From Euborellia annulipes (Eukaryota; Arthropoda; Insecta; Dermaptera; Anisolabididae): a stretch of 64,000 bases of DNA. Every line of letters begins with the position of its first letter. Within the stretch, counting starts at the first letter, position 1. The notes below the pieces were generated by a model. That model was not told the origin of the DNA, ran no database searches, and worked only from the letters and a program-made list of their open reading frames with translations. Shown here one piece after another: positions 1-12,144 of the stretch. The stretch covers positions 62,001 to 126,000 of the forward strand of contig JAKCPI010006205.1 in NCBI GenBank assembly GCA_023213315.1, read 5' to 3'. A program made the position numbers and the translations under genes.

Positions 1-113
1 CGAGATTTAAAATAAAAGAATATTTGGCTGCATTCGTCTTGTTTTTTTCATGACTCGATCATCATTAAGCCTACAGCCACAGATCTTTATCGATTGTTCT
101 TCAGTAATGTCCA

Positions 114-281
114 CATGAACGTAACTAGGATTTGGGACCAGCCATCCTCGCTGGAGGGGGAGCAATGGGACCAGCGGCCCTCCGCGAGACCTGGAAGACC
201 CCATATTGACTCACTTTTTCTTGGGTCGGGAAGCTTTTTTTTGGGGGGGGCATGAGCCGGGACCCCCCTAGTTACGCCCAT
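114..281. mobile_element. hAT-type miniature element, older copy
   Basis: It has the same interior as the 5663-5870 element (GACCAGCCATCCTCGCTGG, GGAAGACCCCATATTGA) and ends CTAGTTACGCCCAT. The left terminus is mutated to CATGAACGTAACTAG and no clear target duplication remains. Confidence 0.75.
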
Positions 282-691
282 ATATATAGGGACTCAGTTT
301 TCACGTTAGGTCCTAAGCCGAAAGGCAAAAATCCTACTTTTAAGATGCCTCTTTTATTAGATCTCTTGGTTAAATATAAATAATAAACACCAACTCGCAG
401 TCTCCAGGTAGTATAATTATATTAAGAGAGAAAGAATTATATAATTAATTCCCTCGATTATCGTATTCATTGCCTAATGATTATAATATATGATTAGATT
501 AAATGTTTTTTTCATGTGTATTGTCCACGTGAGGGGAAGAGTGAATGTATGAAGGAGACAATTTCAATCCAACCAAATAGGATCTTCCAAGTGACGCATT
601 CAAAGTCATTTTTTAGGTCAACCAATATGGGGCAATCCGAAGGCGTTGCTTGTCGCAGTACTTTTTGTTTCAGGCACCTCCGGGTCTCTCA

Positions 692-699
692 TGACGTCA
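692..699. promoter_or_regulatory. Palindromic CRE-like site
   Basis: TGACGTCA, the full cAMP-response element, lies in a short less AT-rich patch (about 520-710). ATGACGTCAT recurs near 6264. No gene is seen nearby, so function is unsupported. Confidence 0.15.
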
Positions 700-1067
700 C
701 AACTCTTTTGATTGATTGATAGATAAAACATATGAAAAAAAGAGAGAAAATTTTTTTTAAAAGTTCAATAAATATTCAAATATACGAAAATTTAAAAATT
801 TGTATGTATAAATCTCTTATTTATTTCATATCATTACATTCTTCCTCCATCAGGAGTCTAGATTAATGGACCTTTATAAAAAATAGGCTCAAAAAATTCT
901 ATTTGAACTAAAGAAATTAAAAATAACTCTGTTATGAGATCTGAATTGGGGACTAAGCTATTTTACAGCATGAATTCTAAATTCTTTCTTTTTCTTTTAT
1001 CCTGCCCTTTAATTATTTTGTCCCGCTGATAAATAGTCCTTATTAATCTTTTTTTTATATTTTTTTA

Positions 1068-1228
1068 AGGTATATTCGGTAAAGGAGGCCATTTAGATCC
1101 CGTCTCTATTTATTTCAATTTATTGGTAGCCAATAAAATTGAAATAAATTGTAGCATGGATGCGAACCCGCGACCCTTAGTACAATGGGCCAGCACGCTA
1201 ACTCCTACACCAAGACCCGAGGGCCAAT
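1068..1228 (-). repeat. tRNA-derived SINE (family 2)
   Basis: Inverted: GGCCATTTAGATCCCGTCTC, TATTTATTTCAATTTATTGG, GGATGCGAACCCGCGACCC. The head carries a different tRNA-like end (GCTAACTCCTACACCAAGAC). Confidence 0.7.
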
Positions 1229-2426
1229 AATTATCTTGAATTTCATCTAATATAGGGTTGTCATATGCTATCTATATACAGTATATTGAAATAAATACAT
1301 TTACAAAAAAATAAAAAGTCCCATGATGACCGATAAAGTCTTTTCAATTAGCTCCCTTTGCCTATTTGCAAATATTAATTAATTTTTGTTGTTTATTAAA
1401 ATTTTATACATTTATTAATATTCATGGCATACTCGTATTTTTTTCTTCGAACATTAAAAATTCAAATAAGCTCAAGTTCCAATTGTATGTTTAGAAATAG
1501 TCTTCTCTAGAGAGAATACTTATAGAGAAATATTGACAATATTTAACATTTACGAATAAACATGTTTTATTTGTCGGCAAGGTCTCCTGAGTAATGTTAT
1601 ATTAATAACAGATTCAGATTTCCAGAGGGTTTCGGGTTGTGAGAGGTGACTGTCACAAAGGGAGAAAGAGGGGAGGGGGAGATCCAGATGAACTTTACAA
1701 GTTGAATCAGCAAATCTCATTGGCCAATCACCTCCCGGAATAAATTCCATGCAATCCTGTTTGATCAGCTTGATTCTGTTTTTACTCTCTACGAAAAGTT
1801 GCGTAGTTATATAAATTGATTAATTAATTTCTTTTGAATAATGATTTTTTTTTTAAATTAATTTTAACCCTTGGATGTGTTTATATCAAATAATTTATTT
1901 TTTATTTAAGTAATTTTCGGTAACTGATTCGATTCCTTTTTATGGGCGTTTGACAGTTTTGTTTCTCGGGACACCTATCAAGAGATTAAGCGCTGGCAAT
2001 TTTTTAGTTATAACGATCATAGTGAATTGTTTTTTCTTCTTGCCACGGCCGCAAGCAACAAAATAAATTAAATGATGAATTTAATCTTACAATTAGTCCT
2101 TGTCCTCCCCCCCCCCCGAGACCGGGAGGTTATAGATATTAACAAACGTCAAAATGGATATTCTAAAAGCCAAGGGGAGTGTGGTCAAATCTCAGAGACT
2201 TCGAAGAATTTATTTAAATCATTTTGATACCAAATGATATAAATAAATATAATTAAATATTTATTAATTCATGTACCCTAAAAAAGTGGGGGGGGGGGTG
2301 CCGCCGGGAGTTAAACTACGAATTCATCAATTTGTACTCGATGTACCCATACCACTAGACCACAGCACGGCATTCGGGTATATAATATGGTATAAATAAA
2401 TTTCTGGACTATCGGGTATAATATAA

Positions 2427-2625
2427 ATTCAAAAATATTCTATAAAGGAAAATAAGGACTACATCGAGAAAAATTTTTCGTTTGTTTATTATTATATTAT
2501 ATCTATATTAATTACGCTATATTATAGATTAATATAGATTAATCTCTATATAATATAATATTAAACAAACAAAAATTCTTTTTCTCTATGTAGTCCTTAT
2601 TTTCCTTTAGAGAATATTTTTGAAT
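2427..2625. repeat. Foldback element, arms about 75 bp
   Basis: ATTCAAAAATATTCTATAAA and GGAAAATAAGGACTACAT return inverted at 2581-2625. The loop is a TA-rich inverted region. It is probably a miniature element. Confidence 0.75.
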
Positions 2626-2938
2626 TATAACATTCAAGGTTAATAACGAAAATAATAATCCCTATTTAATAAAAAAAAAAAAACAAAGATCCTTGTTTGT
2701 TTTTTTTATTTGTAATTTTTTGGCATGAGATTCCGTTCCTGTTTGGCAAAGTGACAGATAATAATGACGCCTGGGACAGAATGAGTAGTAGATTATAGCC
2801 TACCCGATATCAGCCTCAGACATGCTCAGAACCTCTTCTCTCGAATAATGAAATTTCCACCATTTACGGGGATTTCATACGTATAATATATTTACATTAT
2901 TCAGAATATTATATATATTAATAATATTATCTTATATC

Positions 2939-3010
2939 AGCGGTTCCCAACTTTTTTTGATGTGCGGCCCACTTTTTCCGTAAAAAAACCGCTGAGGCCA
3001 AGTGTAATTA
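2939..3010 (+). mobile_element. Solo hAT-type terminus
   Basis: CAGCGGTTCCCAACTTTTTT and GTGCGGCCCACTTTTTCC follow the layout of hAT ends, but no matching right end was found. A truncated element is likely. Confidence 0.4.
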
Positions 3011-3539
3011 AACAAAAAAATTTCAAGCTGGACTGAAACTATACAAACAGTTTCTAATTCAGCAGCATTTTATTTCACATTAAAAGGTTTGATGTAACCA
3101 AGCACATCACAATTTCTCTCGTATTGTTTCACTTTTAGTTTTCCAATAGGCCATTATTTATGTATTAAAAATATTAAACTAACAATTTGTAAGTTTCATT
3201 CAGATTTCTGTCCTAAAAAAAAAAAAATATTAATTAGTCTTGATTATAAACAATTAATTATGAGAATTTTAAGTTCGTATATTTAATAATACTTATCTTT
3301 TATTTTTCAAAAAGTTTAAGATTTATATTTTATCTCAGTTTTCACACTCACATATAAAAATACACCTTAATAAAGTTATTTTCATTCACACTACTACATT
3401 CACATTACTACAATAAAAGTGTAGCTATGAAGTAAAAAAATATAATAAAAAGTAAAAATAGCAAGGTTTTAAATTTTTAAAATTAATAATTTTGCCTTGC
3501 TTTAATTCATATAAAAAAAAAAATATATTTTCCGTAAAC

Positions 3540-3719
3540 CGGAGGTCCGAAGAATTCGCATCCACCTCAAACCCACCCTCAATGATACAAAAACAGATCA
3601 GACTCCCAAATGCGTTATCAAAAGACGTCTTTTCGCAAAACACAAGAAAATTTGGAACCTGGGCCTCAATCTTTCAATCAGATCTGACCGCATCTTCTTA
3701 TGAATTGTTCATAGAATAA
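3540..3719 (+). pseudogene. Possible degenerate coding fragment
   Basis: About 60 codons are open to TAA at 3717-3719. Composition is protein-like (for example RLPNALSKDVFSQNTRKFGT and WASIFQSDLTASSYELFIE), within otherwise AT-rich DNA. No ATG, acceptor or neighbour supports a gene, and I recognise no family. It is reported only as a compositional oddity. Confidence 0.15.
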
Positions 3720-3728
3720 ATCAAAGAG

Positions 3729-3874
3729 AATATCTTTCATTTTAGCTATCTGTTGGATCCTAATTTAAAAACAATTCAACGGATCCTAATAAAACAAACT
3801 AGCTAAAGATTAGAAGGCACCTGAAGCTAATGACAACAACGAATATCCAACAGAGGCCTAAAATGAAAGATATT
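3729..3874. repeat. Small foldback element
   Basis: AATATCTTTCATTTTAGCTA with TCTGTTGGAT pairs with ATCCAACAGA and CTAAAATGAAAGATATT. About 146 bp in total. Confidence 0.75.
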
Positions 3875-3958
3875 AACGTGGATATCTCTATTAATAGATT
3901 CCCAAAGAGAAGCAGCTGCAGCTTGCAGGTCCAAAAATTAATGTGTGTATGTATAAAT

Positions 3959-4403
3959 CAGGGCCGGAACTAGGAGATTTTCTAGGGGGGCAAAATTTAA
4001 TTTGCCGCCCCCTCCTTAAAATTTTCAATATAAAATTCATATCATGGGCGTAGCCAGGGGGAGGCAGGGGGGCCGTTGCCCCCCGGCTGGTCCTAAAAAT
4101 TAAAAAAAACAAGCAAATATATATTTTTCCCATTGGGAATTTTTTTTAACACCCCAATCCACTACTTTAATTTAATTTTTTATTTTTTATTTAAATAAAT
4201 AATTAATAATCTATGTATATATTAATTGCAAACCCCCCCCCTCTCGCCCTAACGAGGGGTTGCCCCCCTAACAAGAAGTCTGGCTACGCCCATGATTCAT
4301 ATCATTTTACCTTTTTTTTTAGTAAATCTTTCTTTAATTGCCGCCCCCCTGATATCTGCCGCCCGGGGCTACGCACCCACTGCCCCCCCTAGATCCGGCC
4401 CTG
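3959..4403. mobile_element. hAT-type miniature element
   Basis: Terminal inverted repeats CAGGGCCGGAACTAG and CTAGATCCGGCCCTG are flanked by the exact 8-bp duplication GTATAAAT (3951-3958 and 4404-4411). It is interrupted by a second element at 4043-4294. It has no coding capacity. Confidence 0.9.
4043..4294. mobile_element. hAT-type miniature element nested in the 3959-4403 element
   Basis: Termini CATGGGCGTAGCCAG and CTGGCTACGCCCATG are perfect inverted repeats. The exact 8-bp duplication ATTCATAT lies at 4035-4042 and 4295-4302. The insertion is younger than its host element. Confidence 0.92.
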
Positions 4404-4449
4404 GTATAAATATAAATGTATATAAATAAATATTACTATTAAAATAAAA

Positions 4450-4936
4450 ATCTGGTGTGACTGCGCACAGCACACAACTTTCTCTTACCTTCGGTAATCG
4501 AAAGTTGTGTTCTGTGTGTCACACCAGATTTTTTGTGTCGACATATATTTAGTTCCCGACAGTACGGAACATATGAATTCAGATGTAAAATTTATAATTA
4601 TGGGAAAATATTTATATTTTGTTACCATGGCAACCATTTCTCCTATCTTTCCCTATGAAATACAAGAGTAAAGTGGTCTTCAGAAGATTACAATCGCAAA
4701 ATGAGAATATACATTTGAAAGAGCATCTAAAAAATAATTGATTTTTTGAATTTTAAAAAAATCGTTGGAGCAAATTTTGAGAAAATCGAAAAAAACTGAA
4801 AAAGTACATCAGTAAAGTACTAGTACTCTTTGGCCGATTTTGATTAAAAGCTTATTTTCCGGTCCCGGGGGTGTTTAAGTTAAATATAAAATTTCAATCT
4901 CCTAGCTCAATTCCTTCATGCTTAAAATTGAACACA

Positions 4937-4985
<49 letters not shown>

Positions 4986-5144
4986 ACACACACACAGACA
5001 GACCATGTCGCGAAAACCACTTTTTTGGATTCAGGGGACCTCAAAACGTGAAGATCCATCAAAATCTCGTCATCGAATTTTTGACATGAATCCAATACTT
5101 TCTCTCTCTATATATATTAACATATATATAGAGGAAGAAAAGTA
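4450..5144 (+). repeat. Dispersed ~700-bp repeat with a hairpin at each end
   Basis: The left end is a palindrome (ATCTGGTGTGAC ... GTCACACCAGAT with GCACACAACTTTCTC in the arm). The right end is another (TACTTTCTCTCTCTATATAT ... near-complement GAGGAAGAAAAGTA). The middle contains CATCAGTAAAGTACTAGTAC and GGGGACCTCAAAACGTG. A (CA)n microsatellite lies inside at 4930-4998. Other copies: 62981-63621, 59369-59866 (inverted), 10795-11170 (inverted, truncated), 9560-9910, 15600-15805 and 56222-56580. No coding capacity is seen. Confidence 0.85.
4930..4998. repeat. (CA)n microsatellite
   Basis: About 33 CA units with two CC interruptions, expanded within a two-hairpin repeat. It is likely polymorphic. 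Confidence 0.95.
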
Positions 5145-5276
5145 AAAATTATTTACCTTCCTGGGCGTTGAAGATAATTCCTTCCTCCTCCACCCTTTCT
5201 CGTTCGGCACGCTTCTAAATCCCAATTACACTGGAGACATAAATTTACAAATCTGCAAAAACAAAAAACATCTTTG

Positions 5277-5280
<4 letters not shown>

Positions 5281-5309
<29 letters not shown>
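5281..5309. repeat. (CT)n microsatellite
   Basis: About 14 CT units ending CTCTCGCTC. Confidence 0.95.
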
Positions 5310-5312
<3 letters not shown>

Positions 5313-5662
5313 CTTAACAAGTGATAAAAGTAATTCGAAAGGAAAATATTAAATAATTATAAATGGATGGATCATCAATATAGTAATAAATTGCTGTGGT
5401 GGGGCTCTATTTACAAGAAACGTTTAAAATCCATAAGACCTTAGATGCCGAAAAGACTTTAAAAAAATATGGAATTAAAAGAAAATTTTTGTGTCTTTAA
5501 ATTTCGTGTCAAAAGATTCTGCAAAAAAAAAATGGTCATGTGCGAAGGGGTATATGTAGGGGAACATGGGGTAAGACGGGGTAGCGAGGTAAGATGGGGT
5601 ACCATAGCTACTGGTGGGGCTCTATGAGTGCTGCGATCAAGCGGCATACGGTGGGAAATAAT

Positions 5663-5870
5663 CATGGGCGTAACTAGAGAATTTGGCTGGGGTGGGCCAT
5701 GGGGCCAGCCATCCCCGCTGGGGGGGGGGGGGCATGGGACCAGCTATCCTCCGGGGGGCCTAGAAGGCCCCATATTTTTTCAATTTTTCTTGGGGCAGAG
5801 AGCTTTCTGGGGGAGAGGGTCACGAGCCTTCTGGGAGGCAGCCCCCATGCACCCCCTAGTTACTCCCATG
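5663..5870. mobile_element. hAT-type miniature element (CATGGGCGTAACTAG family)
   Basis: Termini CATGGGCGTAACTAG and CTAGTTACTCCCATG are flanked by the exact 8-bp duplication GAAATAAT (5655-5662 and 5871-5878). G-rich interior. Relatives in the window lie at 114-281, 11970-12144, 15417-15561 and, truncated, at 7069. Confidence 0.9.
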
Positions 5871-5899
5871 GAAATAATAGTTCAAGTAAATAAGAAGCT

Positions 5900-6945
5900 G
5901 TTCTAACTCCACTTTTTACTTTCTCTTACCTTATATATGAAATATATAGAGAGAGAAAGTATTTATTTTATTGAAATTGGATGAAAAATAAAGAAATTAA
6001 TTGTTAAATGGGTATTTATGAAATTTTGACTAGAATCTAAGGAATGCTGAGAAGTTGATGGTTCATAATAAATATTGGGTGGCCTGCAATGTCTGTTCAC
6101 TATAAAATTAAGTCCCTACAACGTTAATGTGATAAGACAATTTGAATAAAATAGATTTAGGTGCAAAATCCTGGAATGTTTTTCAACTCTAACACATCTG
6201 AATAAAAAAAAAAAGGGAAAGTAGCCTATAATAAGATGCTTTATATAGATCGAAACGGAACAAAATGACGTCATCGTGCTTCTTACATTTTAAATTCATG
6301 TCTTTATAAAGCCTTTTAATAGACTAACTTAAAAATGAAGGCAAATGATAATAATGACTTTGAAACCGGTTCTGATTTTTTACAATTTCCATTTTTTTTT
6401 TTAATGTTGTGTCTTTGAAATAATTCAGGATTTAATTAATAAATACTTAAAAAAAAGAACAAAAACCGGAAACGAATAATTTTTTGATAAATTTTTAATT
6501 ATGATGATTATAATATATCAACAAGTTCAAAAGAATTTAAAACAAATTGTATTAAATAAAAAAAAGATTTTTATTTTAATTGAATCACTGACGAATCCTA
6601 ACATCCTTATTCTGATTAGGGGCTGTGAGTGGGGGTGATCAAACAGAAGGGTATTTAAGGCCCTCTCTCAAAAATTATTGAACTCAATATTTAATAGAAT
6701 TAGATTTTGACAAAATGATATTCATCCGAATAAAAAGCTTTTATGTGAAAAAAGATATTAGTCATCTAGAGTAGAAGATACTCAAATGATTTAAATGTGA
6801 GATTTTTATGATCTGGTGGGACCAAAGTTGAAAAAAAAAATATTCCTCTGTCATTTGAAATCAAAAAGGCCAAGGTCAAGACAAGAGAAAGACGAGAGCC
6901 CACATGAGGGAGAATTAATCAACTGTAATGGAGGAAAGACTTGAC
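5900..6945. other. AT-rich stretch without recognisable features
   Basis: No coding signal, terminal repeats or SINE parts seen. A two-hairpin repeat fragment starts at about 6950. Confidence 0.5.
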
Positions 6946-7459
6946 GCATAGCACACAGTTGTGTTCTGTGCTTGTCACACCAGATTTTTTGTGTCAACAT
7001 ATATTTAGTTTCCGGCAATATACAGTAGTAGAAGATGTAAAATATTTATATTTTATTATTTCCTATCCATGGGCGTAACTAGTGGGGTGCTGGGGGGGGG
7101 GGGGGCTGCCCCCCAGAAGGCTCCCTGCCCCAAGAAAAATTGAGAAAATATGGGGCTTTCCAGGCCTGAGTTGCCGAAAATACTGTGTGAATGTGTGTGC
7201 GAGTGTGAGTGTGAATGAGAAAAAAGTAAGAGTGTTTAAAAAAAAAGGACAAGAGTAAAGCCTACCTATTTCAAACAATTGTCAAGGTAAAATTAAAATA
7301 TAGACATTTTAAAGGACATCGAAAAAATAATTTATTTATGAATTTTATTCAAAATGGGGGAATAGTCTTGTCTAGTTTTCGGTTTAAAATATTTAAAAAA
7401 CTCAAATCTAGTAGGTCTATTAATTGTATAGAAATAAATCTATTTATATAATTCGCTAA

Positions 7460-7740
7460 TGTCCGTCTGTCTGTATGTCAAGCTCTATTTGGGCAACTTC
7501 CCGTTGGAATTTGGAAACCAAATTTTTTATGCTTAAAGAAGACCTTCAAGGGATTACAGGAAATTATTTTCATCCCGAAATTCTTATAACTTTTTGAGAT
7601 ATTAACTCCCAAATTTACGATTTCTCCCATAGGGAATGTATAGAGAACCATTTATGTATTCTTTGCATTTGTGTATTCTATGAATGAAAACAAATCTTCA
7701 AGCAGGCACTGGATTGGAATATAGTAATGATAATTTTTTT
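7460..7740 (+). repeat. Dispersed repeat, inverted partner at 9310-9590
   Basis: CTTCCCGTTGGAATTTGGAA, AGACCTTCAAGGGATTACAG and CTCCCATAGGGAATGTATAG reappear inverted at 9310-9590 with about 15% differences. The pair brackets about 1.6 kb. No termini or coding are apparent. Confidence 0.8.
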
Positions 7741-7754
7741 TCATAATTAAGAAA

Positions 7755-7900
7755 AGCCCTCGAGCTTGGCGTAGTTGATAGCGCGCCTGCCTTGTATACC
7801 AAGGGTCGAGGGTTCGGATCCCAGGCAGTCCGATGATTTTATTTAAGCCATTTGAATACCAAATGCTTTAGACTGTTGAACCCCGCGATACTTCGCTTTC
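7755..7900 (+). repeat. tRNA-derived SINE fragment (family 1)
   Basis: Head with GGCGTAGTTGATAGCGCGCC and GGGTTCGGATCCC, then the GATGATTTTATTTAAGCC body. The 3' half is missing or replaced. Confidence 0.8.
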
Positions 7901-9139
7901 TTTTCATAATGTAGAATCATTTTGAATATTAACCGCCTCCTACATGTTCCTTATTCTTTTTTTTTTTTTTTTTTTTTTGAATTTACATTTTACAGATTCA
8001 ACGTAAATAAGTTTTATTTTTTATTATTTTTTTTTTTTTTAAAACAAAAAAAATTTTGATTTTTTTATTTTTGTTAAACTTGAAAATACAATAAAATAGA
8101 CTTTGAAAAAATATCGTTTAATTAAATAAAATCTTCAAAGAAAATATTTGCTTTGATTGTGTAAATATTGTAAGTCATTTTTGACTTAAATCATCATGTC
8201 GAAATAAGGCTGATATAAATATCATGCAAAGTTGAAACCTACTCTTTCTCTCTCTCCTCCTTTCCCATATATCGAAGATAGAACAAGATAGAAAGAGAGA
8301 GGTGAGTGGGGATAGTCTGACTGCAACGAAAGTGAATTTTTTGTAAAACATCCTTTGACCTTAGTTAAATCAACGATTTTATATTCATTTAAAAGAGACC
8401 CATTATTTCAAACTCAAGACAATATCGTTGCCGACAAATATAAGATCTAAAAATAATCTGCTGGAACTAGTCACACAGCACACAACTTTCTCTTACGTAA
8501 TTAAAAGTTGTGTTCTATGCTTGCCACACCAGAATTTTTGTGTTGATATATATTTAGTTTGCGACAGTATGGTACCAGTACATTATTTTTTTTTAGCCTT
8601 TTCGGCATCTCAGACCAAGAGGGGATACAAGGGGAGGGGCGTAAAGGGGTAATTGCCCCTCCCCCGAGATTTGAGAAAAAAATTTTTTTGGGAATAAAAT
8701 TTTATTTTTAATATAAAATTTTAAAAATTAATACTTAAAAATTTGATTTGTATATAATTATATTCTGGTAAACAAGTTAAAAATGCACCTTTAAATTGTC
8801 GAAAGAAAGAAAAAATTATGTGCTGGTCACATCATATTACTCCCCCCCCCCCCCCGAGAAACTTCTCTGGATCCGCCCTTGTCTCAGGCCATATAGACCT
8901 TAACGATACTATTATTTATGTAGGATATATTAGGAGGCTCACATTTATTTCAAGATAGGAAATTTATTAACACTATCCGCGGACCTCTTCGACACCCCGC
9001 CAGCTAACTCGGGTCCGCCTGCGGCGGACCCTCGCCTTTTCTTTATTATAAGACAGGGGGCTTTGTCCCCCTGGACCTCCCTCAGCTGAGTTGGGCCCGC
9101 TTGCGGCGGACCCTCGTCTTAATTATGAAAATTTTTTTT

Positions 9140-9305
9140 TTTTTTTAAACTCACACTTTTTTTCCCATTTACTCTCACATTTACACACACATGCACACAG
9201 TCTTTTCGGCAACTTAGGCCATTTAAGACTTAAACTATACTCATAATTTATTAATATATGTTTAATGGGGTTCAGGCATTCTTATTTAAGCCATTTGGTA
9301 TCCAA
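9140..9305 (-). repeat. tRNA-derived SINE 3' half (family 1)
   Basis: It reads inverted: tail ACTCACACTTTTTTTCCC, then CTTTTCGGCAACTTAGGCC, then GCATTCTTATTTAAGCC. The tRNA head is absent. Confidence 0.75.
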
Positions 9306-9309
9306 AAGA

Positions 9310-9590
9310 AAAAACAAAAATTATCATTACTATATTCCAATTCAGTGTTTTCTTGAGGATTTGTTTACATTCATAGAATATACAAATACATAAATATTTC
9401 TCTATACATTTCCTATGGGAGAAATCGTAACTTTTAGGAATTAATAACTCAAAAAGTTATAGGAATTTTGGGATGAAAATAATTTTCCTGTAATCCTTTG
9501 AAGGTCCTCTTTAAGCATGAAAAATTTGGTTTCGAAATTCCAACGGGAAGATGCCTAAATAGAGCGTGACAGACAGACACACACCCATAC
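9310..9590 (-). repeat. Dispersed repeat, inverted partner of 7460-7740
   Basis: Reads TCCTATGGGAGAAATCGTAA, CTGTAATCCTTTGAAGGTCC and CGAAATTCCAACGGGAAG, the complement of the 7.5-kb copy. It continues rightward into a two-hairpin repeat fragment (9560-9910). Confidence 0.8.
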
Positions 9591-9914
9591 ATATGGGAAT
9601 TATTTTTCCTATCTGTGCTGTGAAGTACAAGAGTAAAGTGTGCTTCAAATAATTCCACGGGCATAATGAGAATATAGACTTTAAAGAGCATCTAAAAATA
9701 ATTAATTTTGGAATTTTAATCAAAATCGGTTAGAGCGAATTTTGAGAAAATCGGAAAAAAACTGAAAAAGTACTAGTACTCTTTGGCCGATTTTGTCCAA
9801 AATCTTCGTTTTACGTGCCAGGCGGGTGCGTAATAATTATTCAATTTCAACCTTTTAGCTCTTTTCGTTTTTAAGATATTTTGTTTACAGACAGAGAAAC
9901 ATACACTTTTTAAG

Positions 9915-10790
9915 ACTCAAAACTAAAAAAAAAAGTGTGAGTGTTAAAAAAAATGTTCAATCTCGCAAAAAAATCATTAAAATTTTGAAATGAAGATGTT
10001 TCAGTTGAAAACATTTTTTTTAAATAAAATTTCAAATTTAAATTTCTCTTTAAATTTGATCAACTTTCACTCATGACCCATGCATAGCGATTAATGAAAT
10101 GATATTGTGTCATATGAAGAATCAGTGTGATAGCGACAAATCTTCGTTGCTTAAATATACCTAAATACCTAAAATACTGTAAACATTTTGAATGAAATTT
10201 ACATTCAATTTAATGAAAAATATTTAAATAAAATAGTAATTTGTTTAATTATTAATGTTTTCTCTCTGTTTATGGTTTTTTTTTAATGAATTTTAATTAA
10301 TTTTTCATTTAACATTTCAAAAAATTATTAATATTAGCCATTCCCGCTTCAAGGATTACACTTCTATTATTAATAATAATCGCTATATAAATTAATTTTA
10401 AAATTAAAGTATTTTTTCCATGTATATTTCAACAAATAAGAGGCACCGTATATTTAAATAAATAAAAAAAATTTAATGTTGCATGTATTTATTTTTTTCT
10501 TCATTATTCTCAATCATGATCAAGGTTGGGAGGAAGATAGTTTATTTTTACCTATTTTTTTTTATTAGTTTATTTTCCGATAGGAAAAAAAGTCTTCCTG
10601 ACAAAAGATAATAAAAAATTCAATTTTTCCAAGGTTGGCACATAATTATTTTTTCATTCAGGTGAAAAGAAATTTTTTATTAATAGTAATAATAAATTAA
10701 GATAGAGAGAATTATTCTTTTGTCTTAGAGCAATTGAGGACGAATAGAAGAAATCTTTCATATAATGTGTTTGGGCAAATAGATAAACGC
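9915..10790. other. AT-rich stretch without recognisable features
   Basis: Mostly A/T runs and short simple tracts between two repeat copies. No coding frame or inverted repeat of note. Confidence 0.5.
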
Positions 10791-10794
10791 CTTT

Positions 10795-11170
10795 TTTTAC
10801 TTTCTCTTACCTATAGAGAGAAAGTATTGGATTCATGTCAGAAATTCGATTTTGATGGAAATACACGTTTTGAGGTCCCCTGAGTGCAAAAAAGTGATTC
10901 CCGCAATATGGTCTATCCGTGAACAAAATATCTCAAGAACGAAAAGAGCTAGGAGGTTGAAATTTCATAGGCCTATTTAAGTTCGGTACCCCTGGGACGT
11001 GACACGAAGCTTTAAACAAAATTGGCCAAAAAGTACTAATACTTTACTGATACATTTTTTCAGTTATTTTCGATTTTCTTAAAATTCGCACCAACGATTT
11101 CGCTTATAAATCATAAATCAATTATTTTTTAGTTGTTCTTTAAAATGTATATTCTCATATTAAGGTGTGA
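10795..11170 (-). repeat. Dispersed two-hairpin repeat, truncated inverted copy
   Basis: Begins TTTTTACTTTCTCTTACC, continues TTTTGAGGTCCCCTGAGTGC and GGGACGTGACACGAAGC, and stops at CTCATATTAAGG. The second hairpin is lost. Confidence 0.75.
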
Positions 11171-11384
11171 GGATAGAGATTTTCTAATCATTGAAGGGAG
11201 TGCCCTTATTTAAAGTAAATTTAAATAAATATTTAATTGAAAAATTCAAATTTTTGTAACTATCTAAAACAAATGGGCTTTTAAATGGGAAAAATAAATT
11301 ACATACAGTAAATCCTAACCATCTCTCCTATATAAAAATATTCAAAAAAAAATTGGCCGGCTTAAGAAAATTCAAATAAAATTT

Positions 11385-11592
11385 AAAAAATCCTACATCC
11401 ATCTACCTCTACGCTCATGTAAATGTTCATACAGACATTTGATCTGTAGTTGCTAGACACTGAAATCAGTAGTAGTACCTGACTTGATGTATACGTAGTC
11501 CGTTCATTCTCCAAGTAGCCTACGTCTCGCATCATCCTCAATGGTAATGTCTAATGTAAAGGCCTCGAAGGCGATTAGTCGATTTCTAAAAT
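11385..11592 (-). repeat. Dispersed repeat related to 32240-32425
   Basis: CTCTACGCTCATGTAAATGT and GTTCATACAGACATTTGATC match the 32.2-kb copy, as does the right end (CGAAGGCGATTAGTCGATTT / CGAAGTTGATTAGTTGGCTT). A companion piece (GTAGAGATTTTCTAAT-like) lies about 200 bp left here and about 600 bp left at 31.6 kb. Element type is unknown. Confidence 0.65.
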
Positions 11593-11969
11593 ACAAAAAA
11601 AAAAAAAAAAAAATTAATATCATTTTTGTTATATTTAATTTTCGCTTTCGATATTTAAGACTTTAGAGTCAATCCATATTTATTCAAATTAAACTGCTGT
11701 TAAGTGTTCTTAATTTGAATAAATTTTTGTATTGATTCCTAGATCAAGAAGTGTGATTTCACCCCCCCCCACCTCTGTGATTATCATTTTATTTAATTAA
11801 TGAAGGACTTCAGGATGCCCCATCGATTGTGGGGAAGAGTATATTTATGTATGTGTAAATTAAAAGATTTATTTTAATTTATTAATTTTTATTAGAGAAA
11901 TTTTTGGCCAACCAATGTACAATAAAAACATTTCTTCAAAGGGCATATAGAGTTTATATGTTCCTTTAA

Positions 11970-12144
11970 CATGGGCGTAACTAGAGAATTTGGCTGGGGG
12001 GGGGGGCATGGGACCACTTTTCTACGGGGGGCCTGGAAAGCCCCATATTTTCTCAATTTTTCTTGGGGCAGGGAGCTTTCCAGAGGGGGGGGGGGGGGGG
12101 CATGCGCCTTCTGGGCCCCTCGGCACCCCCTAGTTACGTCCATG
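11970..12144. mobile_element. hAT-type miniature element (CATGGGCGTAACTAG family)
   Basis: Termini CATGGGCGTAACTAG and CTAGTTACGTCCATG. Flanks TCCTTTAA and TCCTTAAA match at 7 of 8 positions as a target duplication. G-rich interior. Confidence 0.85.

Noticed and set aside
4871..5145. Two overlapping plus-strand open frames rich in His/Thr
   Set aside because: They are translations of the (CA)n microsatellite inside a dispersed repeat.
7757..7830. Possible tRNA gene
   Set aside because: Box A and box B are present, but the sequence recurs many times fused to the same non-tRNA body, so it is a SINE head.
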